From positions 3,534,001 through 3,598,000 of the forward strand of contig NZ_CP017248.1 of the NCBI RefSeq assembly GCF_001735805.1: 64,000 nt of DNA. The letters run 5' to 3'. The stretch comes from Streptomyces fodineus (GTDB lineage: Bacteria; Actinomycetota; Actinomycetes; Streptomycetales; Streptomycetaceae). Numbering within the stretch: position 1 is the first letter of the stretch; each line of letters begins with the position of its first letter. Positions 1-8,195 of the stretch are shown here, in pieces. The notes beneath the pieces are model-generated. The model ran no database searches, was not told the origin of the DNA, and saw only the letters and a program-made list of their open reading frames with translations. Both the position numbers and the translations under genes were made by a program.

Positions 1-240
1 CCCCCAAAGCCACACGCTCGTGCCCGCTGAGCCACACCCTGCCCCCCCCAAAGCCACACCCCCGTACCCACTGAGCCACACCCTGGCCCCCAACGCCGTA
101 CCCCCCGAGCCACACCCCGGCCCTCACACCCCCGTACCCCCGAGCCACACCCTGCCCCCCAAGCCAACCTCCCCGCACCCCCGAGCCACACCCCGCCCCC
201 AAGCCAACCTCCGCCCCCCTGAGACACACCACACCCCCAG
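1..240. repeat. Degenerate C-rich tandem repeat
   Basis: About six imperfect copies of a unit centred on GAGCCACACCC, separated by C-rich spacers carrying variants of CCAAGCCA and CCCGTACC, run from the window start to just past the stop codon of the NERD-like gene. Both strands stay open in some frames, but the predicted peptides are low-complexity Pro/His/Thr or Gly/Val/Trp and match no family I know. It could be an intergenic repeat or the tail of a low-complexity gene that starts outside the window. Confidence 0.6.
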
Positions 241-242
241 CC

Positions 243-1046
243 CTACACCCTCCCCCACGTGTTCCGGTCCCGTGCCATCGCGTGCAGCGCCTCCACGTCC
301 GCCGGCTTCAGCACCGCGCCGAGCCGGGCCAGGCCCGTCAGCTCGGTGTCCTGGAGGATCCGTACCGTCCTCGGCGGTACCGCCACCGTCACGTCGGCCG
401 GGCCCGCCAGGGCCAGCACCGGGCGTACCTCGGCGGTCAGGGCGTAGGAGGCCCGGTCGGCGACGGCGCGCAGCCGGCGCAGCAGCGGCTCGGCCTCGCG
501 GCGGCCCACGGTGACCATCGGGTCGGCGACCAGGACCCGGGCCTTGCGGGCGTACAGGGCGTGCAGGGCGAAGAGGCCGCCGGGGCCGAGCAGGAGATGG
601 TGGATGCGGTCGCCGCCGGGCAGGGCGATGGAGTGCAGGGTGTGCCAGCCGGCGCCCTCCAGGGCGTCCACGGCCGTGCCGACGGCCTCCTCGGCGGCCA
701 GGGCGCGCCGGCGCGGGTCGGGGCGCAGCCGGTGCGCGGGGCCGGGATCGCGGTCGAGGGCGACGAGCAGGGCCTCGCCGGGGCGGTTGGGCGCGAGGTC
801 GTCGTCCGGGTGCAGGGTCAGCCGGGCGAGTTCCGCGGGGGTCGGCACCGGCGGCGGGCCCACGGTCACCGGGCCGGTCAGGAACGGCCGCAGAGCCTCG
901 AGTACGTCGTCCCTGCTGTCCTCGCCGAGCAGGTTGACCCGGCCTGCCGCACGGTCGTACCAGGCGACATTGCTTCCGTCCGGGCGGCAGACGTACAGCC
1001 TTTCCCGGCCGTGCCGATAGGCCGGCACCACGCGCAGTGCGCTCAT
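243..1046 (-). CDS. NERD-like domain protein (nuclease-related), hypothetical
   Basis: A 267-residue soluble protein without signal peptide or membrane segment. The central part, roughly residues 95-200, has the layout of a NERD (nuclease-related) domain: a helix with conserved Ala/Glu (EEAVGTAVDALEG), then HTLHSIALPGGDRIHHLLLGPGGLFALHA, whose Gly-rich turn and hydrophobic strand resemble the family core. NERD domains are related to the restriction-endonuclease fold, but I see no complete catalytic set, so activity is uncertain. The ATG start is the first in frame and the upstream gene is divergent. The 3' end runs into the C-rich repeat. Similar proteins of this length occur widely in Streptomyces, with no established role that I know of. 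Confidence 0.6.
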   Translation of the reverse strand: MSALRVVPAYRHGRERLYVCRPDGSNVAWYDRAAGRVNLLGEDSRDDVLEALRPFLTGPVTVGPPPVPTPAELARLTLHPDDDLAPNRPGEALLVALDRDPGPAHRLRPDPRRRALAAEEAVGTAVDALEGAGWHTLHSIALPGGDRIHHLLLGPGGLFALHALYARKARVLVADPMVTVGRREAEPLLRRLRAVADRASYALTAEVRPVLALAGPADVTVAVPPRTVRILQDTELTGLARLGAVLKPADVEALHAMARDRNTWGRV

Positions 1047-1145
1047 GCGCCATCACCCCTCGACCATGGGAACAGGCAGGGTGCTCCCGGGGCAAGACCG
1101 GTTACCGTGGAGGGCGGCCCCGCGAGGGGAGTTGGGGAGGCGCCG

Positions 1146-1654
1146 TTGCGGATCCGCGGAAGGCAGCCCGACGTACCGGTTCCGGCGAGCCCGTGGAACG
1201 AGATCGTGCCTGGTCTGTGGATGGGCGGGCACGAGTTCCGGGGCCGCTCGGGACGGCCGGAGCTCGCTGTCGTACGTGCTGAGTTCGATGTGGTGCAGAC
1301 GCTGCTGCGGATGCCGGGGTACGGCCCCGATCCGGGGGTCGAGCACCATGTGTGGCCGATTCCGGACGGCCCGCTGGACGGGACGCAGCTCGCCGGCGTG
1401 ATCCGGCTGGCCCACGCGGCGAACGAGGCGCTGGACGCCGGGCGCCGGGTGCTGGTGCGCTGTTACCACGGGTACAACCGCTCGGGCCTGGTCGTCGCGC
1501 ATGCGCTGGCCCAGCGGGTCCTGCCTCGCCCGACGAGGTGATCCAGCTGATCCGGGCCCGGCGCTCGGCGTGGGCGCTGCACAACGAGTTGTTCGTGGAG
1601 TATCTGCGCGCGGGCCTGTCGACCGTGCGGCTGCTGGAGGAACTGGCCGAGTAG
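1146..1654 (+). pseudogene. Dual-specificity/tyrosine phosphatase-like protein, frameshifted
   Basis: The start is TTG with a good ribosome site (GGGGAGG) just upstream; the product begins LRIRGRQPDVPVPASPW. The first part contains the cysteine phosphatase signature CYHGYNRSG (CX5R), preceded by a WPIPDG segment typical of small actinobacterial dual-specificity phosphatases. That frame ends at a TGA at 1539-1541, directly after the signature. The expected C-terminal half (SPDEVIQLIRARRS, then WALHNELFVEYL and LLEELAE) continues in another frame to 1654. Adding one G near 1517 joins the two as ALAQRGPASPDEVIQL, which reads naturally. The gene is therefore either broken by a one-base deletion or affected by a sequence error. 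If intact it would be about 169 residues and probably cytoplasmic. Confidence 0.7.
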
Positions 1655-1767
1655 CCTCTCTCTTCAAGCGTCACCCCGACGGGTGCAAAAAGGACTTATA
1701 TACGAATTTCCTCGTTTACACATAAGGTGTACGGGGCCCCGTCCGACCCCGACACCCCAGGAGCACC

Positions 1768-2508
1768 GTGCCAGCCCGCCGTCCCGCGCGTACCGCCCTC
1801 ACCGCGGCCGCCGTCGCCCTGCTCTCGGTGACGGCGGTGGCCTGCGGGGACACCGGAGGACTGCGAGGCGCGGGCGCGGCCCCGACCGCCGTCAGCCCCG
1901 CCAAGCTCTGGCCCCACCTGCGCCCGGCGTCCAGTCCCGCCTACCCCTACGCCGTGTCGACCCGTGCCGTCGTCAAGGGGATCACCGTCCCCGGCGACGA
2001 CATCCGCAAGGTGAACCCGGTGGACGTGGTCGAGGCCGAGATCAAGGCGCATCCGGACGACTACGGCTCCAAGGGGGCGTACCACGCCACCGTGGACCGG
2101 CTGAAGGACTGCCGCAGCGGCGGCGACCAGGCCCGCTGCCCGCTGCTGAAGCCGTACTACCGGGACCTCACGGGCGACGGCCGGGACGACATGACGCTCG
2201 GCTTCCGGCTCTACCCGACCAACCAGACGGGTGTACGGGTCTACACGGTCGAGAAGCACAAGCTGGTGCAGGTGCTGGCCGACAACGACGCGATCCTCGG
2301 GGTGGAGCTGGCCGGCCGGTCGCTGATCGAGCGCTCACCGGCCGACATCTCCGGCTACGAGTACCGTACGACCTGGGTGTGGGACCCGGGGCAGCGCGCG
2401 ATGGTGTTCTCCCGCGACGAGTACCTGCACACCGGTGAGGGACGGCACGCCAAGAAGCCCTCGCCGTCCGCCTCCCCCTCCGCCTCCGCCTCCGCGAGCG
2501 CGCGATGA
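1768..2508 (+). CDS. Secreted lipoprotein, function unknown
   Basis: A 246-residue protein with a twin-arginine-like charged start (PARRPARTALTAAAVALLSV) and a lipobox VTAVAC at about residues 21-26, so it should be lipidated on Cys and held on the outer face of the membrane. The mature part contains DLTGDGRDDMTLGFRLYP, an FG-GAP-like acidic turn, and ends in a Ser/Pro/Ala-rich tail. The GTG start follows AGGAG by about 5 bases. Its stop overlaps the ATG of the histidine-kinase gene by 4 bases, so the two are co-translated. This suggests it senses or modulates the kinase signal, as accessory lipoproteins do in cseABC-type systems. That role is inferred from position only. Confidence 0.8.
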   Translation: MPARRPARTALTAAAVALLSVTAVACGDTGGLRGAGAAPTAVSPAKLWPHLRPASSPAYPYAVSTRAVVKGITVPGDDIRKVNPVDVVEAEIKAHPDDYGSKGAYHATVDRLKDCRSGGDQARCPLLKPYYRDLTGDGRDDMTLGFRLYPTNQTGVRVYTVEKHKLVQVLADNDAILGVELAGRSLIERSPADISGYEYRTTWVWDPGQRAMVFSRDEYLHTGEGRHAKKPSPSASPSASASASAR

Positions 2509-3755
2509 GGCTCTCACTGCCCCGCTGGGCGGGCCCGCTCGCCGTGAAGGCGGCCGCGTTCATCACGGTGATGTGCTGTGCGCTGGCCGCGCTGCTCGGC
2601 ATCCTGGTGCATGTCTCGGTGACCAACCAGACCGTCGGCCAGGCCCGCAGCCTGGCCCTGTCCCGGCTCGCGGACACCACCCAGGCGTACGAGGCCGGGG
2701 ACGCGCTGCTGCCGAACGCCGGGGTCGACCCCCAGGGCCTGCCCACGGCGCTGCGGAGGCTGGCGGCGGCCGGTGACCGCGGCACGATGGTCTCCACGCA
2801 CCAGGGGCGGCCCACCATGTGGGCGGCGGGCCCGGTGGCCGGGCACCGGGCACTCGCCGTGGCGATCGACTACTCGCAGCAGGCCCGCACCATCGCCGGG
2901 CTCGACAACTCGATCCTGTGGTCGTCGGGGCTCGCGATCGGGGCGACGGTGGTGGTCGGCGTGTTCGCGGTGACCCGGGTGACCCGGCGGCTGCACGGCA
3001 CCGCACGGGTGGCCCGGCGGATCAGCGCGGGCGACCTGGACGCGCGCGTCGACGACCCCCTTACGAAGGACCCGTCCCGTCCGCAGGACGAGGTGGCCGC
3101 GGTGGCGGCGGCCCTGGACTCCATGGCATCGAGCCTGCAGGGCAAGCTGCTGAGCGAGCAGCGGTTCACCGCGGACGTGGCGCACGAGCTGCGCACTCCG
3201 CTGACCGGGCTGCACGCGGCGGCGGAGCTGCTGCCGCCGGGCCGGCCGACGGAGCTGGTGCGCGACCGGGTGGCGGCGCTGCGCACGCTCACCGAGGACC
3301 TGCTGGAGATCTCCCGGCTGGACACCGGGCGGGAGAAGCCGGCGGTGGAGACCGAGGAGCTGGGGGCGCTGGCCCGGCGGGTGGTGCGGGCCTCGGGCAC
3401 CGACACGGAGGTGCGCGTCCTGGCCGACGCACGGGTGGAGACCGATCGGCGGCGCCTGGAGCGGGTGCTGGGCAATCTCGTGGCGAACGCGCACAAACAC
3501 GGCCGGGGGCCGGTCGTGCTCACCGTGAACGGGGCCGTGGTGACCGTACGGGACCACGGGGAGGGGTATCCGGACTACCTCGTCGCGCATGGGCCGCAGC
3601 GGTTCCGTACGGAGGGCGGGGCCACCGGGCACGGGCTGGGGCTGACCATCGCACTGGGGCAGGCGGAGGTGCTGGGCGCGCGCCTGTTCTTCGCGAACGC
3701 GGTGGACGGCGGGGCCGTCGCCACGCTGATCCTGCCGGTGGGTGAGGTGCGGTAG
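2505..3755 (+). CDS. Sensor histidine kinase (orphan, next to lipoprotein)
   Basis: A 416-residue membrane kinase. Transmembrane segments lie near residues 12-36 and 140-160 with a short extracytoplasmic sensor domain between them, followed by a HAMP linker (about 160-215). The HisKA motif FTADVAHELRTP has its phospho-acceptor at His227. The HATPase domain has the N box NLVANAHKHG, a G1-like DHGEGYP and the G2 box GHGLGLTIALGQ. The receiver partner is missing: no response regulator lies beside it, and the neighbours are a lipoprotein upstream (4-base overlap) and rodA downstream. It may signal to a regulator encoded elsewhere. The nearness of RodA/PBP2 hints at envelope sensing, but this is only positional. 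Confidence 0.9.
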   Translation: MRLSLPRWAGPLAVKAAAFITVMCCALAALLGILVHVSVTNQTVGQARSLALSRLADTTQAYEAGDALLPNAGVDPQGLPTALRRLAAAGDRGTMVSTHQGRPTMWAAGPVAGHRALAVAIDYSQQARTIAGLDNSILWSSGLAIGATVVVGVFAVTRVTRRLHGTARVARRISAGDLDARVDDPLTKDPSRPQDEVAAVAAALDSMASSLQGKLLSEQRFTADVAHELRTPLTGLHAAAELLPPGRPTELVRDRVAALRTLTEDLLEISRLDTGREKPAVETEELGALARRVVRASGTDTEVRVLADARVETDRRRLERVLGNLVANAHKHGRGPVVLTVNGAVVTVRDHGEGYPDYLVAHGPQRFRTEGGATGHGLGLTIALGQAEVLGARLFFANAVDGGAVATLILPVGEVR

Positions 3756-3824
3756 CGGGCTGCCGCTCCCCTTTGGGGTGCGCCCGAGCGCACACAAGAC
3801 GCCCTATTTGGGTAGGTTCCGGGC

Positions 3825-5189
3825 ATGACCAAGGCCGGAACCACCGTGGCGGCGGCGCAGACACCCGCACCCGCCGTGCGCCGCCTGCCCCGGCGCCGGG
3901 GCGTCGAACTCGCCCTGATCGTGCTGGCCGTGCTGCTGTCCGTGTACGGCTACTGCGCGGTGGGCCTGGCCCGGACCGGCACCGTCCCGCCCGGTGCCGT
4001 AGGTTACGGCGCCGGGCTCGGTGTGCTCGCCCTGTTGGCGCATATGGCGGTGCGCATCCGGGCGCCGTACGCCGACCCGCTGTTCCTGCCGATCGCGGTG
4101 CTGCTCAACGGGCTCGGGCTGGTCCTGATCTACCGGCTGGACCGGGAGACCCCGAACGACCAGGCGGCCCCGGCCCAGCTCGTGTGGTCCACGCTCGGGG
4201 TCGGGCTGTTCATCGCCGTCGTACTGGTGCTGCGCGACCACCGGCTGCTCCAGCGGTACGCGTACGTCTGTGTGGCCGCCGCGCTCGGGCTGCTCGCGCT
4301 GCCGATCCTGTTCCCGGCGGTCAACGGCGCCCGGATCTGGATCCGGCTCGCCGGATTCTCCATCCAGCCGGGCGAGTTCGCGAAGGTGCTGCTCGCGGTG
4401 TTCTTCGCCGCCTATCTGGCCGCCAACCGCAACGCGCTCGCATACGCGGGCCGGCGGCTGTGGTGGCTGCAGTTCCCGACCGGGCGGGTGCTCGGGCCGA
4501 TCGTGACGATCTGGCTGCTGAGCGTCGGGGTGCTGGTCCTGGAGCGGGACCTGGGCACCTCGCTGCTGTTCTTCGGGCTGTTCGTGGTGCTGTTGTACGT
4601 CGCCACGGGGCGGACCGGCTGGATCGCGGTCGGTCTGCTGCTCGCCATGCTCGGCGCGGTGGCCGTCGGGCGCCTGGAGCCGCACGTGAACCAGCGGATC
4701 GAGGACTGGCTGCATCCCTTCGCCACCATCGAGGCCGGGCAGGGGCCCAATCAGCTCTCCCAGTCGCTGTTCGCCTTCGCCGCCGGCGGGGTCCTCGGCA
4801 CCGGGCTCGGGCTCGGGCACTCCATCCTCATCGGCTTCGCCGCCAAGTCCGACTTCATCCTGGCCACGGCGGGCGAGGAGCTGGGGCTCGCGGGACTCGC
4901 GGCGATCTTCCTGCTGTACGCGCTGCTGGTCGAGCGCGGCTACCGGGCGGGCCTGGCCCTGCGCGAGCCGTTCGGGCGGCTGCTCGCGGTCGGGCTCGCC
5001 TCGATCCTGGCGCTGCAGGTGTTCGTGATCGGCGGCGGGGTCACCGGGCTGATCCCGCTGACCGGCATGGCGATGCCGTTCCTCGCCCAGGGCGGCTCCT
5101 CGGTGGTCACCAACTGGGCGATCGTGGCACTGCTGATCCGGGTCAGCGACTCGGCGCGCCACCAGTACGACGGGCAGGAGGCACCGTGA
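3825..5189 (+). CDS. FtsW/RodA/SpoVE-family SEDS peptidoglycan glycosyltransferase
   Basis: A 454-residue polytopic membrane protein of the SEDS family, which polymerises lipid II into glycan strands together with a class B PBP. Family landmarks are GARIWIRLAGFSIQPGEFAKVLLAVF in the middle (the conserved GxxxWxxxG/QPxEfxK region), GLGxSILIGF.AKSDFILATxGEELG, and the terminal GGVTGLIPLTGMAMPFLAQGGSS motif. About ten to twelve hydrophobic segments are visible. The ATG start follows a short leader after the kinase gene. The PBP gene overlaps by 4 bases (GTGA), forming the usual RodA-PBP2 pair. From memory it corresponds to the SCO5302 type and not to the pair beside pknB near oriC. Confidence 0.95.
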   Translation: MTKAGTTVAAAQTPAPAVRRLPRRRGVELALIVLAVLLSVYGYCAVGLARTGTVPPGAVGYGAGLGVLALLAHMAVRIRAPYADPLFLPIAVLLNGLGLVLIYRLDRETPNDQAAPAQLVWSTLGVGLFIAVVLVLRDHRLLQRYAYVCVAAALGLLALPILFPAVNGARIWIRLAGFSIQPGEFAKVLLAVFFAAYLAANRNALAYAGRRLWWLQFPTGRVLGPIVTIWLLSVGVLVLERDLGTSLLFFGLFVVLLYVATGRTGWIAVGLLLAMLGAVAVGRLEPHVNQRIEDWLHPFATIEAGQGPNQLSQSLFAFAAGGVLGTGLGLGHSILIGFAAKSDFILATAGEELGLAGLAAIFLLYALLVERGYRAGLALREPFGRLLAVGLASILALQVFVIGGGVTGLIPLTGMAMPFLAQGGSSVVTNWAIVALLIRVSDSARHQYDGQEAP

Positions 5190-6670
5190 GCGACTACGGG
5201 GGCGGGCGGCCGATGGCCCGGTACATCCGGCACGCCTGCGCGTTCTGCGCACTGCTGCTCGCGGCACTGCTGGCCAACGCGGCCCGGGTGCAGGTGGTGC
5301 AGTCCCGGCTCTACGACGACAACCCGGCCAACCGCCGTGCGACGATCGCCCGTTACGGCCAGCCGCGCGGCGACATCCTGGTCGGCGACGAGCCGGTCAC
5401 CGGTTCCGTCGACACCGGCGAGCAGCTGCGCTTCGAACGCAGCTACCGGAACGGCCCGTTGTACGCGCCGGTCACCGGATTCGCCTCACAGGCGTACGGC
5501 ACCACGTTCCTGGAGCACGCCGGGGACGGGGTGCTCTCCGGCACGGATCCGGTGCTCTCGCCGCTGCCGCTGTGGAACGACATGACGCACAGGCTCAGTC
5601 CGGCCGGGAACGTCGTCACCACGCTCAACCGGGCGGCGCAGCAGGCGGCGTACCGGGGGCTCGCCGGGCGCAAGGGCGCGGTGGCCGCGATCGAGCCGGC
5701 CACGGGCCGGATCCTGGCGCTGGTGTCGAGTCCGTCGTACGACCCCGGGGAGCTGTCCGGCAACGGCGAGGCGGTGACCTCGGCGTGGGCGCGGCTCAAC
5801 CACGACCCGGAGAAGCCGATGCTCAACCGGGCGGTACGGCAGACCTATCCGCCGGGGTCGACGTTCAAGGTGGTCACCGCGGCGGCGGCGCTGGACGCGG
5901 GCGTGGTCACCGACCTGGACGCGCGCACCGACTCCCCCGACCCCTACCGGCTGCCCGGCACCACGACCCGGCTGACCAACGAGGCCGACGACTGCCGGGA
6001 CGCCTCGCTGCGGTCGGCCTTCGAGTGGTCCTGCAACACGGTGTTCGCCAAGCTGGGCGTGGACGTCGGGGTGAGGGACATGTCGGCCACGGCACGGGCG
6101 TTCGGGTTCAACGACACCCGGCTGCGGATCCCGTACTCCGTCGCGCCCAGCACCTTCGACCCGCGGGTGGACCGGGCGCAGCTGGCGCTGTCCTCGATCG
6201 GGCAGTTCAACACGCGGGCCACGCCCCTGCAGATGGCGATGGTGGCGGCGGCCGTCGCGGACCGCGGACAGCTGCGCTCGCCGTACCTGGTGGAGCGGAC
6301 GACCCGGCACAACGGTGAAACGATCGCCGGGAGCGGGGCGCATCCGGTGCGGCAGGTGATGAACCCCTCGACGGCCACGCGGCTGAAGGAGCTGATGACC
6401 GACGTGGTCCGGGAGGGCACCGGCAAGCGGGCGGCCATCCCCGGCGCCCTCGTCGGCGGCAAGACCGGCACGGCCCAGCACGGGGTCGGCAACTCCGGTG
6501 CGCCGTACGCCTGGTTCGTCTCCTGGGCGCAGGCCGACAACTCCCTGGAGCCACAGGTGGCCGTCGCGGTGGTGGTGGAGGACGCCTCGGCGAACCGGGG
6601 CGAGATCAGCGGCGGCGGGAACGCGGCGCCGATCGCGCGGGACGTGATGCGCGCGGTTCTCGGTCCGTGA
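5186..6670 (+). CDS. Class B penicillin-binding protein (transpeptidase)
   Basis: A 494-residue protein if the GTG at 5186 is used; this codon overlaps the rodA stop and has a strong AGGAGG site 5 bases upstream. An ATG at 5213 is an alternative. A single N-terminal membrane anchor (FCALLLAALLANAARV) is followed by a short dimerisation region and the transpeptidase domain with all three catalytic motifs: STFK (Ser225), SCN (Ser282) and KTGT (Lys426). It cross-links peptidoglycan outside the membrane and should work with the preceding SEDS protein as partner. No PASTA domains are present. Confidence 0.95.
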   Translation: MSDYGGGRPMARYIRHACAFCALLLAALLANAARVQVVQSRLYDDNPANRRATIARYGQPRGDILVGDEPVTGSVDTGEQLRFERSYRNGPLYAPVTGFASQAYGTTFLEHAGDGVLSGTDPVLSPLPLWNDMTHRLSPAGNVVTTLNRAAQQAAYRGLAGRKGAVAAIEPATGRILALVSSPSYDPGELSGNGEAVTSAWARLNHDPEKPMLNRAVRQTYPPGSTFKVVTAAAALDAGVVTDLDARTDSPDPYRLPGTTTRLTNEADDCRDASLRSAFEWSCNTVFAKLGVDVGVRDMSATARAFGFNDTRLRIPYSVAPSTFDPRVDRAQLALSSIGQFNTRATPLQMAMVAAAVADRGQLRSPYLVERTTRHNGETIAGSGAHPVRQVMNPSTATRLKELMTDVVREGTGKRAAIPGALVGGKTGTAQHGVGNSGAPYAWFVSWAQADNSLEPQVAVAVVVEDASANRGEISGGGNAAPIARDVMRAVLGP

Positions 6671-6715
6671 GACGGGGGGTACCGGCGACGGCCGGAGCCG
6701 ACCTACCGTTCGGTC

Positions 6716-7213
6716 ATGACGGACACGGCAGCCTCGTACCAACTCGCCCAGGTCAACATCGCCCGCCTCAAGTTCCCCCTGGATTCGCCCCAGTTGAAGT
6801 TCTTCGTCGACTCACTCGACCCGGTCAACGAGGCGGCGGACGCCTCGGACGGCTTCGTCTGGCGGCTGGAGAGCGACTCCGGCAACGCCACCGACATCGC
6901 GGTCTTCGGCGACGAGTGGCTGATCATCAACATGTCGGTGTGGCGGGACGCGAACGCGCTCACCGCGTTCATGTACCAGGGCCTGCACCGGGAGTTGCTG
7001 TCCCGCCGCAGGGAGTGGTTCGAGAAGGTGGAGGAGGCGATGGCCACGCTGTGGTGGGTGCCGGCCGGCCACCGCCCGACCGTGGCCGAGGCGGAGGACC
7101 GGCTGCTGCACCTGCGCACGCACGGGGCGACGCCGTACGCGTTCACGCTGCGGACGTCGTTCCCGGCGCCGGGGGCGCCGGAGGAGGCGGTCGCGGTCAG
7201 CCGATCGGCTTGA
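6716..7213 (+). CDS. DUF3291 domain-containing protein
   Basis: A 165-residue cytoplasmic protein. The family features are YQLAQVNIARLKFPLDSPQL at the start, FVWRLESDSGNATDI in the middle, and a WxxxxxFxxFxYxxxHxxxLxxRRxWF-like stretch with WWVPAGHRPTVAEAEDRL near the C-terminus. DUF3291 proteins have a ferredoxin-like or ABM-type fold and no settled function. The gene stands alone, downstream of the PBP, and its last 17 bases overlap the 3' end of the convergent membrane-protein gene. Confidence 0.85.
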   Translation: MTDTAASYQLAQVNIARLKFPLDSPQLKFFVDSLDPVNEAADASDGFVWRLESDSGNATDIAVFGDEWLIINMSVWRDANALTAFMYQGLHRELLSRRREWFEKVEEAMATLWWVPAGHRPTVAEAEDRLLHLRTHGATPYAFTLRTSFPAPGAPEEAVAVSRSA

Positions 7214-8068
7214 CCGCCTCGGACCGGATCCTGAGGGTGTTCCTCGCGTACGCCTCCAGGTCGATCTCCGACGGGCTCTGCGACGCGAGCGGCGTCACGG
7301 TGGCGACCGTGGCGCCCGTGTTGCCGTCGGCCCAGGCGCACATGGGCACGGTGAACGCCGTGCCCATCTGCTCCTGCGTCACGACCTCACAGCTGATCGT
7401 CACGCCGCCGAGGTCGAAGTCCTTCGCCGGGACGGCGACCTTGGCGCTCGCGCCCTCGGCGGCGCCCTTCATCATGTTCCTGCGGGCCGCGTCGGTGTTC
7501 TTGAACCGGCCGTACATGCCCGACACCACCAGGGTGCCCTTGGCCGCGTCGCCGCCCACGTTGTAGGTGCCGACCACGCCGTGGAGGTCCTTGGCGTCCC
7601 AGGCCCCGTCGGCCTCGTCCTCGATCTTCTTGCCCTCCGAGGCGGAGAGGTCCTGGGCGAGCCGGTACTTCCCGTCGAGCAGCGTGCCGGGCAGGGTGAG
7701 CTTGTTCTTCGCCTCCGGGAAGCCGCTCTCGACCGCCATCCCGATCAGCACGAGCACGACGACGACCATCGCGACGGCACCGCCCACGATCCCGAGGATC
7801 AGCCCGATGCGCCGCTTCTTCGGCAGCGGGGCCATGGGCGGCGCACCCCAGGCGGGGTACGGCTGCTGGGCGTAGGGCTGCTGAGGGTAGGGCTGTTGGG
7901 ACGGGTACGGCTGCTGCTGCGGGTAGGGGGAGCCGTAGGGACCGGGGGCCGCCTGCGGGGGCTGCCGGCCGTACGGGCCCGGGGCGGCCTGCGGGGGCTG
8001 CCGGCCGTAGGGGTACGGCGGCTGCTGGGGCCGTTGGGATACGGCTGCGGCGGCGGAGGCATGGACAC
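7197..8068 (-). CDS. Pro/Gln/Tyr-rich single-pass membrane protein, apparent frameshift in N-terminus
   Basis: The main frame encodes a cytoplasmic low-complexity segment with repeated PYGRQPPQAAPG and QQPYPxQ units, then KKRRIGLILGIVGGAVAMVVVVLVLIGMA (one membrane helix), then an extracytoplasmic domain of about 145 residues of unknown function with two cysteines. The natural start MSMPPPPQPYPNGP (GTG 8068 or ATG 8062) lies in another frame. Restoring one C in the run near 8028-8032 would join it as NGPQQPPYPYG. Without that base no convincing start is seen in the main frame. Families with this layout (Pro/Gln/Tyr-rich head, one helix, exported tail) are common in Streptomyces. The head could mediate weak multivalent interactions. 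Confidence 0.7.
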
Positions 8069-8195
8069 GCCAGCACGCTACTGCACCGGGGTGAACGGCC
8101 CGGCACCGCACCGGATGAACGGCCCGGCACGGCACGGCACCGGATGGACGCCCCGGGAGCCGCCTCAGCCCTCCGCCTCCCGTCCTCCACCGCCC

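Noticed and set aside
1500..1541. Programmed frameshifting in the phosphatase gene
   Set aside because: There is no slippery heptamer or downstream pseudoknot; a simple deletion or error explains it better.
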